Source: Chara braunii
Taxonomy: Eukaryota; Streptophyta; Charophyceae; Charales; Characeae
DNA: 20,240 bases
Direction of reading: 5' to 3'
NCBI GenBank assembly: GCA_003427395.1
Contig: BFEA01001255.1
Location: 43,935-64,174 of the forward strand
Below are positions 1 to 8,191 of this stretch, piece after piece. A program made the translations under genes and the position numbers. The notes beneath the pieces are model-generated. The model was not told the origin of the DNA, did no database searches, and saw nothing but the letters and a program-made list of their open reading frames with translations. The number at the start of each line of letters is the position of its first letter. Positions within the stretch are counted from its first letter, which is position 1.

Positions 1-97
1 AATCATAAAAAAGGTCATCTAAGTCTAACAGGGTATCACACAGAACCTAAGCTCATGCCTCACAAGATACTCGTCCACTTACATAGACAAACCGGCC
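1..97 (-). repeat. 3' UTR of retroelement copy A
   Basis: This stretch follows the stop codon of the copy A extra ORF on the minus strand. Together with 98-274 it aligns almost gap-free with 13243-13516, at roughly nine identical bases in ten by eye. That fixes it as the shared 3' non-coding end of two related elements in the same orientation. No polypurine tract or 3' LTR is visible before the window begins. Confidence 0.75.
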
Positions 98-274
98 CTA
101 CCTCCTCAACTCCTCCTGGTTTTGCCTATATAACTGAGCCCTAAGTCAATCTGCGGACTTCTCTACTATCCTACCCTGTCTATCATACATCTTACGCCCT
201 GCCTCTGAGACCTTCTCTTCTGCCTTATCTTCAAGGAACTCGAGACAGTCCAGGACCAGATGCATGCCCCTCTT
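98..274 (-). pseudogene. C-terminal remnant of extra post-pol ORF (copy A)
   Basis: Read on the minus strand this encodes the tail of the zinc-knuckle ORF that is nearly complete in copy B. It begins inside the knuckle (only the His and final Cys half survives) and ends with the conserved QNQEELRR and a TAG at 100-98. One in-frame TGA interrupts it, in the SAD*LRAQ stretch. The upstream side is cut at 274/275, where the sequence changes abruptly to RNase H coding sequence in another reading frame. It is a fragment without independent function. Confidence 0.75.
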
Positions 275-1483
275 ATCCGACTCAGCCCGTCTGCCCGATT
301 CTTAGTACCAGGAATCCGTTCCAACTCGAAATCGAACATCCAGATGTACGTGAGTCATCTGGCAACAGTCGGATCCGATGGAACGTAATTCCTTAGAGAG
401 TAGACCAGGGTGGTTGGATCCACTCTCAAAATAAACCTCCTGCTGAAGATGTAGTTTCAGAAGATTCGCAGACAGTGGAGGACGGCAAGGGTCTCCGTTT
501 TGAACTGGGAGTAGTTCCTCTCTGTCGTACAGAGAGTCCGACTCTCAAATCTCAAGGGTCTTTCCTTTCCCTCTATGTTTGCTTAGATTAGAACTCCTCC
601 TAACGCAGTTGGCCCCGTATCTGTTTCGACAATGAAGGGTCGTGTTTCTGTGGCATCATAATCAGGCGCTCCTAACACCAACCCTCCTTCTCGAAATTCC
701 TCCTTTATTCTGGCCACCACCTCTTCTTGCTCTTCATTCCAAACCCATTCCTGATTCTGTCGGACTAACTTCCTCAGATATTCAGTCTTAGCGGCAAAGT
801 TCTTGACAAAGGCCCTCCAAAATCCACACGTACCAAGGAAACTTCTGACATCAGTTATTGAGTGGAACGGAACCGGCCACTCAGTAATCTTGTCCGTCTT
901 CTTCACATCCGGCATTCGGCTCTTCTTGCTGCAGACATACCCCAAAATGGTCGCTTCCCTCATGCAGTGTCTGGACTTGGCCCCGCTTGCCGTGAGGTTA
1001 TGCTCCTCGAGCAGACTCATGACCTTTTCGAGGTCCTGGATGTGCTTCCAAACAAAGCGCCTTACCCCTGGCGAGACTTAGTCGCTCTCTTTCACCGCCG
1101 GCCCCTTCACTGCCAAATCGTCGATGTATGGCTGTGTGATATGGGGGCTGACTGACTCCATAGCCCGAATCATGGCCCGTTGGACCATTGCTACCGCATT
1201 GGTCCACCCTTGCGGGGTCACGTTCATGTGGATTAGCCCTCGCGGCGTGTGCATAGCCGTCACAGGCCTGTCCGGCGGGTAGACTGGGAACTGATCATAT
1301 CATAAGTAAAGGTTTATAAGTGAGATTATAGGCCTTCCAACACAGGATTCTGATAGCCTGTCTGCATTGGGCAACCTTCCAGCATCCCGCACAGTCACCG
1401 CATTCAGTCTTTGCAAATCTTGCACCCACCGCAGCGTTCCATTAGGCTTGATAAAGAAGAACCATGGGGATCCGCCATTTTAT
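275..1483 (-). pseudogene. pol: Ty3/Gypsy reverse transcriptase and RNase H (copy A pol)
   Basis: In life this enzyme copies element RNA into DNA and degrades the RNA strand. One minus-strand frame carries the family order: the PWFFFIKPNGTLRW finger motif near 1470, the LRWVQDLQRLNAVTV stretch, and the catalytic YIDD box at 1128-1117. The thumb and connection follow (FLGTCGFWRAFVKNFA), then an RNase H-like domain. All four expected RNase H acidic positions can be seen: D in ETDTG, E in KTETLAV, D in LRVDP, D in RADGLSR. The frame is interrupted by TGA 1302, TAA 1080, TAA 582, TGA 459 and TGA 357. A frameshift near 1475 separates it from the protease frame. No integrase follows, because the frame ends at DGLSRI where the copy A extra-ORF tail is joined. 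It is a dead copy. Confidence 0.9.
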
Positions 1484-2040
1484 GCGCGGCCACCAAGTCC
1501 ATCGCCTTCCCAACATCTGACAGGATGAGGGAAAATGCCTCCACTTTCTCTTCTCCTTTTGGCTCTGCTCGGAACCTCCGACGCTCACTTTCCGATTCTT
1601 CAATCGTGAAAGATCCTTGATTGAGCCGGTTCCTTATACTCCTCGGTCCTGTGTTCCTGCAGGTAATTATTTCGTAATTCCCGCAGGCAGGGTCGCATAA
1701 GAGGAGGATTAACGTCCCGTCATGCTTATTGAATATCACGGTCTCCGTCCTGCTTAGGAATGACCTCCCCAGGAGGATTCCGTGATCCACGTCCGGCATG
1801 ATGAAGAAGCAAGTCCGGGCCTTCACCTTTCCAACCTCGATGAGTACATTCGAGGTTGTCCCACAAAATACGGCCTTGCAGCTGTCCCACAAAATACGGC
1901 CTTGCAGCTGGCTCCGTGCAGAATACCGAAGTCGGAACGGTCTATATCCAGCCCGAATCTGATCGCGTCCGCCTCCCAAATAATGTTCATCTTTGTCCCG
2001 GTTTCAACCATTGCCGCGCACTTGGACCTTCTTCACCACC
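1484..2040 (-). pseudogene. Retropepsin-like aspartic protease and linker (copy A)
   Basis: Retrotransposon proteases cut the Gag-Pol precursor inside the particle. Here the active-site region reads VETGTKMNII from about 2008, where the retropepsin triad D-T/S-G is expected. The catalytic aspartate is therefore glutamate. The second half in another frame has PDVDHGILLGRSFL, the conserved ILLG-x-x-F signature. The halves are thrown out of frame by an exact 26-bp tandem duplication (1857-1908). Both copies of the duplicated stretch encode most of SCKAVFCGT, so the same peptide appears at the end of one frame and the start of the other. A linker to RT follows (EESESERRRF and onward) and ends at a frameshift near 1475. 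The active-site change and the frameshift make it non-functional. Confidence 0.82.
1857..1908. repeat. 26-bp exact tandem duplication in protease
   Basis: Two identical 26-bp units, 1857-1882 and 1883-1908, begin TGTCCCACAAAATACGGCCT. Since 26 is not a multiple of three, the duplication shifts the protease frame. The absence of mismatches suggests it is younger than most of the point decay around it. Confidence 0.95.
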
Positions 2041-3334
2041 AAATCCACCGTGCCACAGGCTACGCACTTTCAGTTTATCTTCGTACCTGACTCTGCCCAC
2101 TCTGCCTCCTTGGGCAGGATCGTACCCACATGGACATTGTGCACCAGGCGGCACGACAATCTCCCCTTTAGTTCATCGCGGAGTCGCGGGGCCGACGCTA
2201 GGATTTCCTTCAGAGTCATGAGGTCATTGTGCCCCTGAGCAACCGGTCGATCACTCTCTCCACGTCAAACCCCTCCTCCAACCGAACCGCATACTTCTTC
2301 CTTTTGGGCGGTCCGTCTCGCACGACCAGCTCGACCTCTCCCCTGACTCCCTTTTTCCTTGCCCGCTGCTTCGCTCTCTGATCCTCCTCCCTGCGCAGCC
2401 TCTCGTCCTCTTCCTCCTCATTGTCGACGTCCTCCACTTCCACAGCGTCCTTTCTTTTTCCTGGCTCCAGCTCCCTCCTTAGAGGCTCTTGGCTGACGCT
2501 GGCTTTGGCTTGACTTCTCGTTCGTGCTGCCTGCGCCAGCCGGGCCTGCGGAGTGAGGGGTCTCCCCATCATTCCCGATTGTGGGCACGACCCCACCACA
2601 TTTACTGTGGGCACTACCCTCCTTTGCACCACCGGCTCTGTCGCATATCCGAGTTGTGCCAATACGTCTGTAACGATCCTTGTTACCCCCGGGGTCCCAG
2701 AAGCGGTCGCATCTCTTTCCTTTCTCTTCTGCCTTTGCAAACGTACCTGACGTTGCTCCACCTGGTCCAAACACCCAACTTCCACCCCTCTGTCAATGGT
2801 GGTCCAGGTGAGCTTGGTGCTACCCCCTCCATGTCTCGTCAACTCGACGGCCTCCGATGCCGTGAGCAGCCCTAGGAAAATGGCGCACTGTGCTTCCTCC
2901 GAAATCCCATGGACCTTCCGCGCCCTCTTCTTAAATTCTTGAACAAAGGCCCCTATTGTCATAAAATCCTCTTTGTTCATCGCCTCAAGGTACGCGGTAG
3001 TCAATAGCTCGTCTCCCAGGCGGTATTTCCTCTACATCCCCTACTTGAACCTCTCCCAGCTACCTTGAGCAGCATCTATGACTTTCTTCACTTCCTGGTG
3101 GTAGCTGTGAAGGATAAACTGAAGAATGCGTTGGAACTTTACAACGTTCGACCCCCCGACCAAAGCTTGTTCCACCCGCTCCAGCCACTTTGAAACCCTC
3201 TCCCCATAAAAGTGGAAGGTATTGACTTTAGGGATCTTGCTCGGGTTTCTTTCATTTCGGTCAATGACCGCAATGAGGTCATCGAGCGTCAGACCCTTCT
3301 TGGGACCACCCGATGCGCCGCAGCCCTGCGACAT
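2041..3334 (-). pseudogene. gag: Gag polyprotein remnant (copy A)
   Basis: Gag builds the virus-like particle. The ATG at 3334 starts MSQGCGASGGPKKG, followed by VNTFHFYGERVSKWLERVEQ. It continues with RKYRLGDELLTTAYLEAMNK and FVQEFKKRARKVHGISEEAQ, which match the retrotransposon-type Gag capsid pattern (RKYRLGD, then an F-x-x-EF segment). A long charged region rich in E, R and K follows (about 2400-2560). Two in-frame TAG codons lie near 3043 and 3032. A one-base frameshift near 2235 moves the reading into a frame with DLMTLKEILASAPRLRDELK. A TGA then falls just before the protease linker (IN*KCVACG). I see no complete CCHC knuckle in this Gag. Its N-terminus is unrelated in sequence to the Gag of copy B, although the 3' ends of the two copies are nearly identical. 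Confidence 0.85.
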
Positions 3335-3642
3335 CTTGACAGACTTTTCTCTTCAAGCTCCCTGATAAGAAAGAAAAAAAAACAAACATACCTCTTTTTA
3401 TTCAGCATCGCACCTTGAACGGACTATTCCATCCGTCCTACCTAACTCTTACTACGTACCCTTACCCAATGCTACACGTTCGTCCTTCATACCTTTCCTT
3501 ACTCAGGTAGGTAAATTTCCTCCCCTATACTTAGTCATTCATTATTTTTTTCTCACTTTCTCGTCCTTCCTTTATGCCTTTTCTCACTCACTTCTCATAT
3601 CTGGATGTCGTTCCACCAGGGACAACGGTAGGCTTTCCGTTA
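3335..3642 (-). other. Untranslated leader between PBS and gag (copy A)
   Basis: About 300 bases separate the primer-binding site from the gag ATG on the minus strand. Close to the ATG there is a strong pyrimidine run ending TTTCTTTCTTATCAG (about 3380-3360). This looks like a 3' splice acceptor and is preceded by a GTATGT. The distance to that GTATGT is only about 30 bases, too short for an ordinary intron, so any real donor would lie farther upstream. No ORF in this stretch looks genuine. Confidence 0.5.
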
Positions 3643-3660
3643 TCCCCGGCAACGGCGCCA
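3643..3660 (-). promoter_or_regulatory. Primer-binding site complementary to tRNA-Asp 3' end
   Basis: On the minus strand this reads TGGCGCCGTTGCCGGGGA. That is the complement of the 3' acceptor end of cytosolic tRNA-Asp (including CCA) and the standard minus-strand primer site of several plant Ty3/Gypsy lineages. It lies upstream of copy A gag in the correct orientation. It therefore places the 5' LTR of copy A immediately to its right (from about 3661 upward in window coordinates). All 18 bases match, which is unlikely by chance. Confidence 0.85.
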
Positions 3661-4390
3661 CGCCACCTGTCATCGGTCCGGCACCTGACGGGGCAGCGCG
3701 GGACCCTCCCAGCCGCGTTACGCAGGAGTTGGACTAAATCCTCATCGCGAATACATGTGGAGTTTCATTAAGCCGCACCGCCCGAGTGCGCCAGCCATAC
3801 CTCTCGTGAACCCCTACGACAGGATAGGGCCTACGCAAGGCACGACTTACCTACACCTTACGGGAGTTGTCACCTCCCTTTAGTGGGCGTATCCTCGCCG
3901 AGCTACCAGTCCTCAGTACGAGAGCTAATCAGTTGCAGTCGCAGAGGTGGACTTGCCGAGGGCGTTTCTCGTTCGCTGTAGCATAGGGGGTACGCGCGGT
4001 AATACGCCTCTATCGAGCCCGCACGCGAACCGACATCTTGGAGGGTTGAGGTCCCAAGTGCGACTCGTCGTCGGTCAACTAGGACACATCCCACACACCA
4101 CGCGCACACCACTTTACGAACACAAAAATAAAACACACACGCGCACACATACGAAACGACACAACTCAAACAACGCGACAACGCTCCTAGCCCCTCGGTA
4201 GCCAACCCATAACTTTCCAATGCGGAATTCGGATAGGCGTTGCACGCGAGACTTAATATAAAACCGCGCGGACGCAGGGCTAACTCATATCGAGTCGCAA
4301 TGCAGACGTACGCAAGCAGTCGCGATGATGGCATACCATGTAGTACCCATACTCGCGCATCCCTCGTTAATCTCGAGGGTCACGTTGGAC
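3661..4390 (-). other. Probable 5' LTR region of copy A (bounds unresolved)
   Basis: By position next to the primer-binding site this should contain the 5' LTR of copy A. The minus strand just before the PBS reads ...GATGACAGGTGGCG, so an LTR end at the CA seven bases before the PBS is possible. I cannot find the matching TG start, because the 3' LTR lies outside the window. Part of it (3896-4060) recurs at 19339-19500 in the same orientation. A short AC-rich stretch lies at about 4091-4160. No believable gene is present. Confidence 0.45.
3896..4060 (-). repeat. LTR-like segment shared with 19339-19500
   Basis: Starting at CGCCGAGCTAC in both places, the two segments share GCAGAGGTGG/GCAGAGGTAGG. 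They also share GCGTTT-x-TCGTTCG-x-TGTAGCATAGG, with diverged sequence between. Both sit 5' of a minus-strand gag. The simplest reading is related LTR pieces from copies A and B. Confidence 0.55.
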
Positions 4391-4566
4391 ACTCAAGTGT
4401 CGGCTGACACGCGCCTTGAGGGTTAATCTCTCGACGTTGAACAACCGTCATGCGCGGTTGAAGACCTCACCTGCAGAGGGGTTGAGTTGACAGCTTTAAG
4501 CTGTCGTGGCAGTCGAACATCAAGGGGTTCGACTTTGACGGTTGTCACGGACTATAACGTTCAACT
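4391..4566. repeat. Nested inverted repeats able to form a branched structure
   Basis: An outer arm GTTGAAC (4436-4442) pairs with GTTCAAC (4559-4565), and CAACCGTC (4442-4449) pairs with GACGGTTG (4537-4544). They enclose three hairpins: CCTC/GAGG (4465-4479), GACAGCTT/AAGCTGTC around one base (4489-4505), and GTCGAAC/GTTCGAC (4512-4533). Just outside is a nested CTCAAG...TGTCggctGACA...CTTGAG hairpin (4392-4420). Arms are perfect over 6-8 bases except the shorter first inner one. The function is unknown. Confidence 0.6.
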
Positions 4567-5391
4567 ATAAAAACTCCCAAGGGCAAAAGATAACAGAGGG
4601 TTTTCCTTTCCTCTCAAGTCATAATCTGGTTAACCCTTATGTACAATTGCAGTAGGTTTCTCGAACACTCAGGGCACTTATAAATATATAAGGATTAGTT
4701 ATATAGGACGATCACTCCTTACAGTCACCGTAGGGCTCCTTTCAGCTATATAAGTATGTAATCGCAGGCAATCACATCCAGAGTCCGAACCACAACCATA
4801 CCTGCAATCACATGAACGAGTCAAATCAACAGCCCACGCGCTACACGAAGTCAACCCCAACCATCTTCGACACTCGTACCCCTCGCTTTAGCCATGCAAC
4901 CCCCAAACCTCTTGTCCAACCAACGTTAATTAAATACTCAACACCTTTGTTAAATGGTCATTCAATAAAAGTCCGGGTGAAACCTTAATAAAACAACGAA
5001 ATCACCAGGGCTAAAGCCTTTTAGGTTGAATGTGGAGGGAGAGTTGAAATTGAGTCGTAGACCGACGAATCGGCAACTGACCTATTATCAGTGATAACAG
5101 AAAGTGATCATCAAGGGATCAAGCTGGATCTAGCCCTGAACTTGAATCAAATGATCAAAAAGACCTATAACACACGACAGACCGATCCCCAAGCTAAGAT
5201 CATAAGTGTATGGAGAATACAACTCCATAATACATCCTCACTTTAAATCTCCCTATAAGTTAAGCCTAAGTCTACCTCTAAGCTAGTGCTTAAGCCAAAG
5301 GTAGACCAACTGCAGAATCTCCCCTATTCAGGGCGGATCGCCTGAATCGTTACCTGTCAAAATAAAGTCTATCTCCTCTAAACTAAGAATA
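4567..5391. other. AT-rich non-coding stretch, nothing recognised
   Basis: No ORF of note and no RNA gene is visible. The plus strand has TATAAAAA at the left edge and TATATAAG near 4747, both TATA-like. Without a downstream gene they cannot be given a role. The base composition changes here from GC-rich to AT-rich. Confidence 0.5.
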
Positions 5392-6130
5392 TTTCGGCAG
5401 CGCTTCGCGTAGGAAAAGTGTCTTTCCAGAATTTATATAAGCTCAAATATGAACGCATAAATAATCTCTGACTCTGGAAAGTCAAATTCTGTCTAACTCT
5501 CTTAATTAGTAGAAATTTGAGCAGAACTCCCTTTAGAAAGCGAGACTTCCTAGATTTATACTAAGTCAGATATAAAAGCAGAAATAATTTATAACTCTGG
5601 AGAGCCAAATTTTGTCTAACTCTCTGAAATAGTAGAAATTTGGGCAGCACTCCATTTAGAAAGGGAGACTTCCCTCATTTATACTAAGTCAGATATAAAC
5701 TCGAACAACCGCTTGAGTTCAACTTTAGACTGAATTTAACTAACTCCTTAATTTTTTAGAAATTTCGGTAGCACTCCCTCCAGAAAAGTGTTATTCTAAA
5801 ATTTATACAAGGCTAAGTTCAGATTTTGAAAGTAACTTTGGCTTCCCAAAGTTTAATTTTGTCTATCTCCCTAAATTAGCAAAAATCAGGGCAACACTCC
5901 CTTTAGAAAATGAGACTTCCCAAATTTTAACTAAGTCAGATATGAGAAAAGACAAAGCAGAATTTTTGACAAGTCAAAATTCAATTAACTCCTAGGATTT
6001 GTAAAAATTTCGGCAGCGCTTCTCGTAGAGAAAGTAGATTGTCAAGATTTAAACAAAGCCAAGTATAAGAAAAGATCTCAGAAAATACAAAATTGACCTG
6101 AGTAAAAAAACTTAGCTCAGAAAATTCAGG
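5392..6130. repeat. Tandem satellite, six diverged ~123-bp units
   Basis: Units start at 5392, 5516, 5639, 5763, 5886 and 6008, giving periods of 124, 123, 124, 123 and 122 bases. Each begins TTTcGGCAGcaCTcCcttTAGAAA or a close variant. An ATTTATAcTAAGTCAGATATaA-like core sits about 40-60 bases in. Each unit ends TCTAACTCtctTAATTAGTAGAAA. Divergence between neighbours is substantial but the register is constant. No coding potential is seen. Confidence 0.85.
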
Positions 6131-6350
6131 AATTGACACTAACTCTTATGGCTCTAGCACGTGGCGAGCAACTAAAGCAACTAACTATAATACTGAAACC
6201 CAAACAAACTAACCATCTCATTAAGTCACATGAAAACCAAACCACGAATGTAAGTACTCTCACCATCCCAAGTTTATTCCATATATATAGTTCATGAATC
6301 TTCAAGTTCTTGAATCCTTATACCCATCGTACATAAGAAATAGGGTTGGA
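6131..6350. other. AT-rich spacer, nothing recognised
   Basis: This links the ~123-bp array to the 21-bp motif array. It contains no ORF, hairpin of note or recognisable motif, apart from a TATATATAG run near 6283-6291. Confidence 0.5.
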
Positions 6351-7020
6351 CCATTCGCCATGGAAACAATGCCCAACTTGTCTTTATGATATACACGAAC
6401 AGGTTGCACAACTACTTCTTTCTTCTTTTGGGCAGATGACTAGGTCATTCGCAATCGAAACAATGCATAGTCGCCCTGAGCTGTTTAATATCCAAAGATT
6501 TAGTATTTCTCTGACTTTGTTAAAAATAAAAGACAAATATGGGCACGGGACTGAACCATTCACAGTAGAAACAATGTTCACCTTGCCCAAACTATGTTCA
6601 TTTATACTCTGTATTTTTTTTTTTCTCTTCTTAACGATATGGCTTAACGTTGGACCATTCACAGTAGAAACAATGCCCAACTGCCAGTTCACATACAAAT
6701 ATACATAAAGTACTTTCTTTTTTACTCAGTTTAATTTATGTGTGTGGTTTTCAGGCTAAACCATTCACCATGGAAACAATGCTTCGCCTTAAACAAAAAA
6801 TCCTCCCTCAGAATAAACAAGAATTTAAACCCATTCAATCACGCAAACCCTCAGAGTTAACTAGAGTAAACAGGCCATTCACAGTAGAAACAATGTCTGG
6901 TCCTCAAGAAAACAACTAGATAAACATAGCAACCATGCCATTCACAGTAGAAACAATGTCTGGTCCTTCAGAAAACAGCCAAGTAAACATTGCCCCGAAC
7001 CATTCACAGTAGAAACAATG
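6351..7020. repeat. Interspersed array of eight copies of a ~21-bp motif
   Basis: The plus-strand consensus CATTCACAGTAGAAACAATG is preceded by C or T. Full 21-base copies start at 6351, 6445, 6556, 6655, 6761, 6875, 6938 and 7000. Five copies are exact and three vary in the middle (for example CACCATGG at 6761, CGCAATCG at 6445). The outer CATTC and AAACAATG are constant. Intervals are 94, 111, 99, 106, 114, 63 and 62 bases, and most spacers are unrelated. The last two intervals share a TCTGGTCCT-like start. The motif ends are a short inverted repeat (CATT/AATG). On the minus strand the motif would read IVSTVNG, but no long ORF connects the copies. It is not a CRISPR array, because spacers vary in length and the context is eukaryotic. 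Confidence 0.85.
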
Positions 7021-7595
7021 CTCAGGCTTTGGTTGACCCTTCCAAACACATGCAAAACTGCCTTCCTCCCACCCCCCCTCCAGTTTATCCCTTTGTCTGC
7101 TTTCAATCAAAACAAAAGAGAAACTTAAACTTCACTTTTACACATTCATTTCATTCAGTCTGATTGAGTCCTGAAGGGAAAACAGAAACCATAGGGACAA
7201 TCTCATGCATACAACAGTCATATTACAGGGAGATAGGCAAAACATGGGTGGTCGTAGGTTGTACAGATGAAAATGGTTTACCTGACAATTCCCTGCCTCT
7301 AGAACTCCTCCCGATTTCCGGCAGAGCTCCCGCAATCGGTGGGGCGAACCTCCCATAGAGGCCTTAGCGCGGACCTACGGGTTGCAATCCCGCCTGCCTC
7401 CTTCCTCTCGTAGCCAATAGATTAGACTTAGACTTTAGAAGGGGAAAGAGAGAAAAGCGTGAGACTCTCAGATCCAAGAATGGTGCTCTCTGACTCGCGT
7501 GAGAGGGTCTTGGTACCTTCACTCGCTTGAGGGTCCCGCAATGGCAGCCGAGCGACACAACAGCTTGGTCAGCGCCGAAGTCAAACTTCTGACAA
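7021..7595. other. Non-coding stretch without clear features
   Basis: This is a transition from AT-rich to GC-rich DNA. Short ORFs on either strand show no family resemblance. A TTTCCGGCAGAGCTCCC string near 7315 resembles the head of the ~123-bp satellite unit (TTTCGGCAGcaCTCC). It may be a stray related piece. Confidence 0.4.
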
Positions 7596-8160
7596 CCTCA
7601 CGGCCTACCTCCAACTAACTCCGCCTATAGGATGAACAGCGCTCCGGCCAGCAAATAAGCCCGCAACCCCACAATTGTTTCTGACCGCTCCGTATACAAG
7701 TTGAGTAGCAACCAAAACTGTAGGCATGCGCACAGCCTCGCGGCTCGCTCCCAGTTATTCTACCTCGATAGGCCTAACAGCATGCTGGTCACCACCCTAG
7801 TCTACACCCTGTCGCTGGCCTCCCCGCTACTTTGGTCGGTATAATGAGCAGCATTTCAGTCATCCGACAAGTCTCCAACCTCGCGGCCCTCCCTAGTTTA
7901 CTACTCTCCTGGCCACGACCACTGGCGCACAGTCTACACCCTCATCAACTGTGCGCAACCACCGACCTCCGCAGTCTTGGTATAACGCAACCACGGACAG
8001 GATCAGGCAAGTAGTGGGCGCGCCCTCGTTGTTGTGACATTCAAACCAACGGAACTTTCCTGCTCTGTCGCACGCCCACTCGCGCCCAGGTTCACTCACC
8101 GACACCCTTTATTGTTGCTCTGTTACCCAACGGGAACACGAGCGAGCCCTCCGCTTCGTT
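7596..8160. repeat. Degenerate tandem repeat, period about 140 bp
   Basis: A CCTCaCGGCC-like anchor recurs at 7596, 7736 and 7879, with weaker matches near 8018 and 8152. A second anchor, GTATA..a.GAGtAGCA, recurs near 7692 and 7838. A TTGGTataa-type match follows near 7976. AGTCTACACCCT is present near 7799 and 7931. Spacings cluster at 132-146 bases. Units are strongly diverged, so boundaries are approximate. Confidence 0.45.
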
Positions 8161-8173
8161 ATATGCTAAAATT

Positions 8174-8191
8174 GGGCGGGTGCTCCCGCCC
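8174..8191. repeat. Perfect GC hairpin
   Basis: GGGCGGG-TGCT-CCCGCCC is a seven-base perfect stem with a four-base loop. No T-run follows on either strand, so a terminator role is not supported. Confidence 0.6.

Noticed and set aside
3903-4334. 143-codon minus-strand ORF and 84-codon plus-strand ORF
   Set aside because: They lie in the LTR-like region. Composition is odd (cysteine-valine run from AC-rich DNA) and there is no family resemblance.
6351-7020. Resemblance of the 21-bp array to a CRISPR array
   Set aside because: Spacers range from about 41 to 93 bases, there are no cas genes, three of the repeats differ internally, and the surroundings are eukaryotic retroelements.
8174-8191. 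GC hairpin as an intrinsic terminator
   Set aside because: There is no T-tract on either side and no bacterial gene context.
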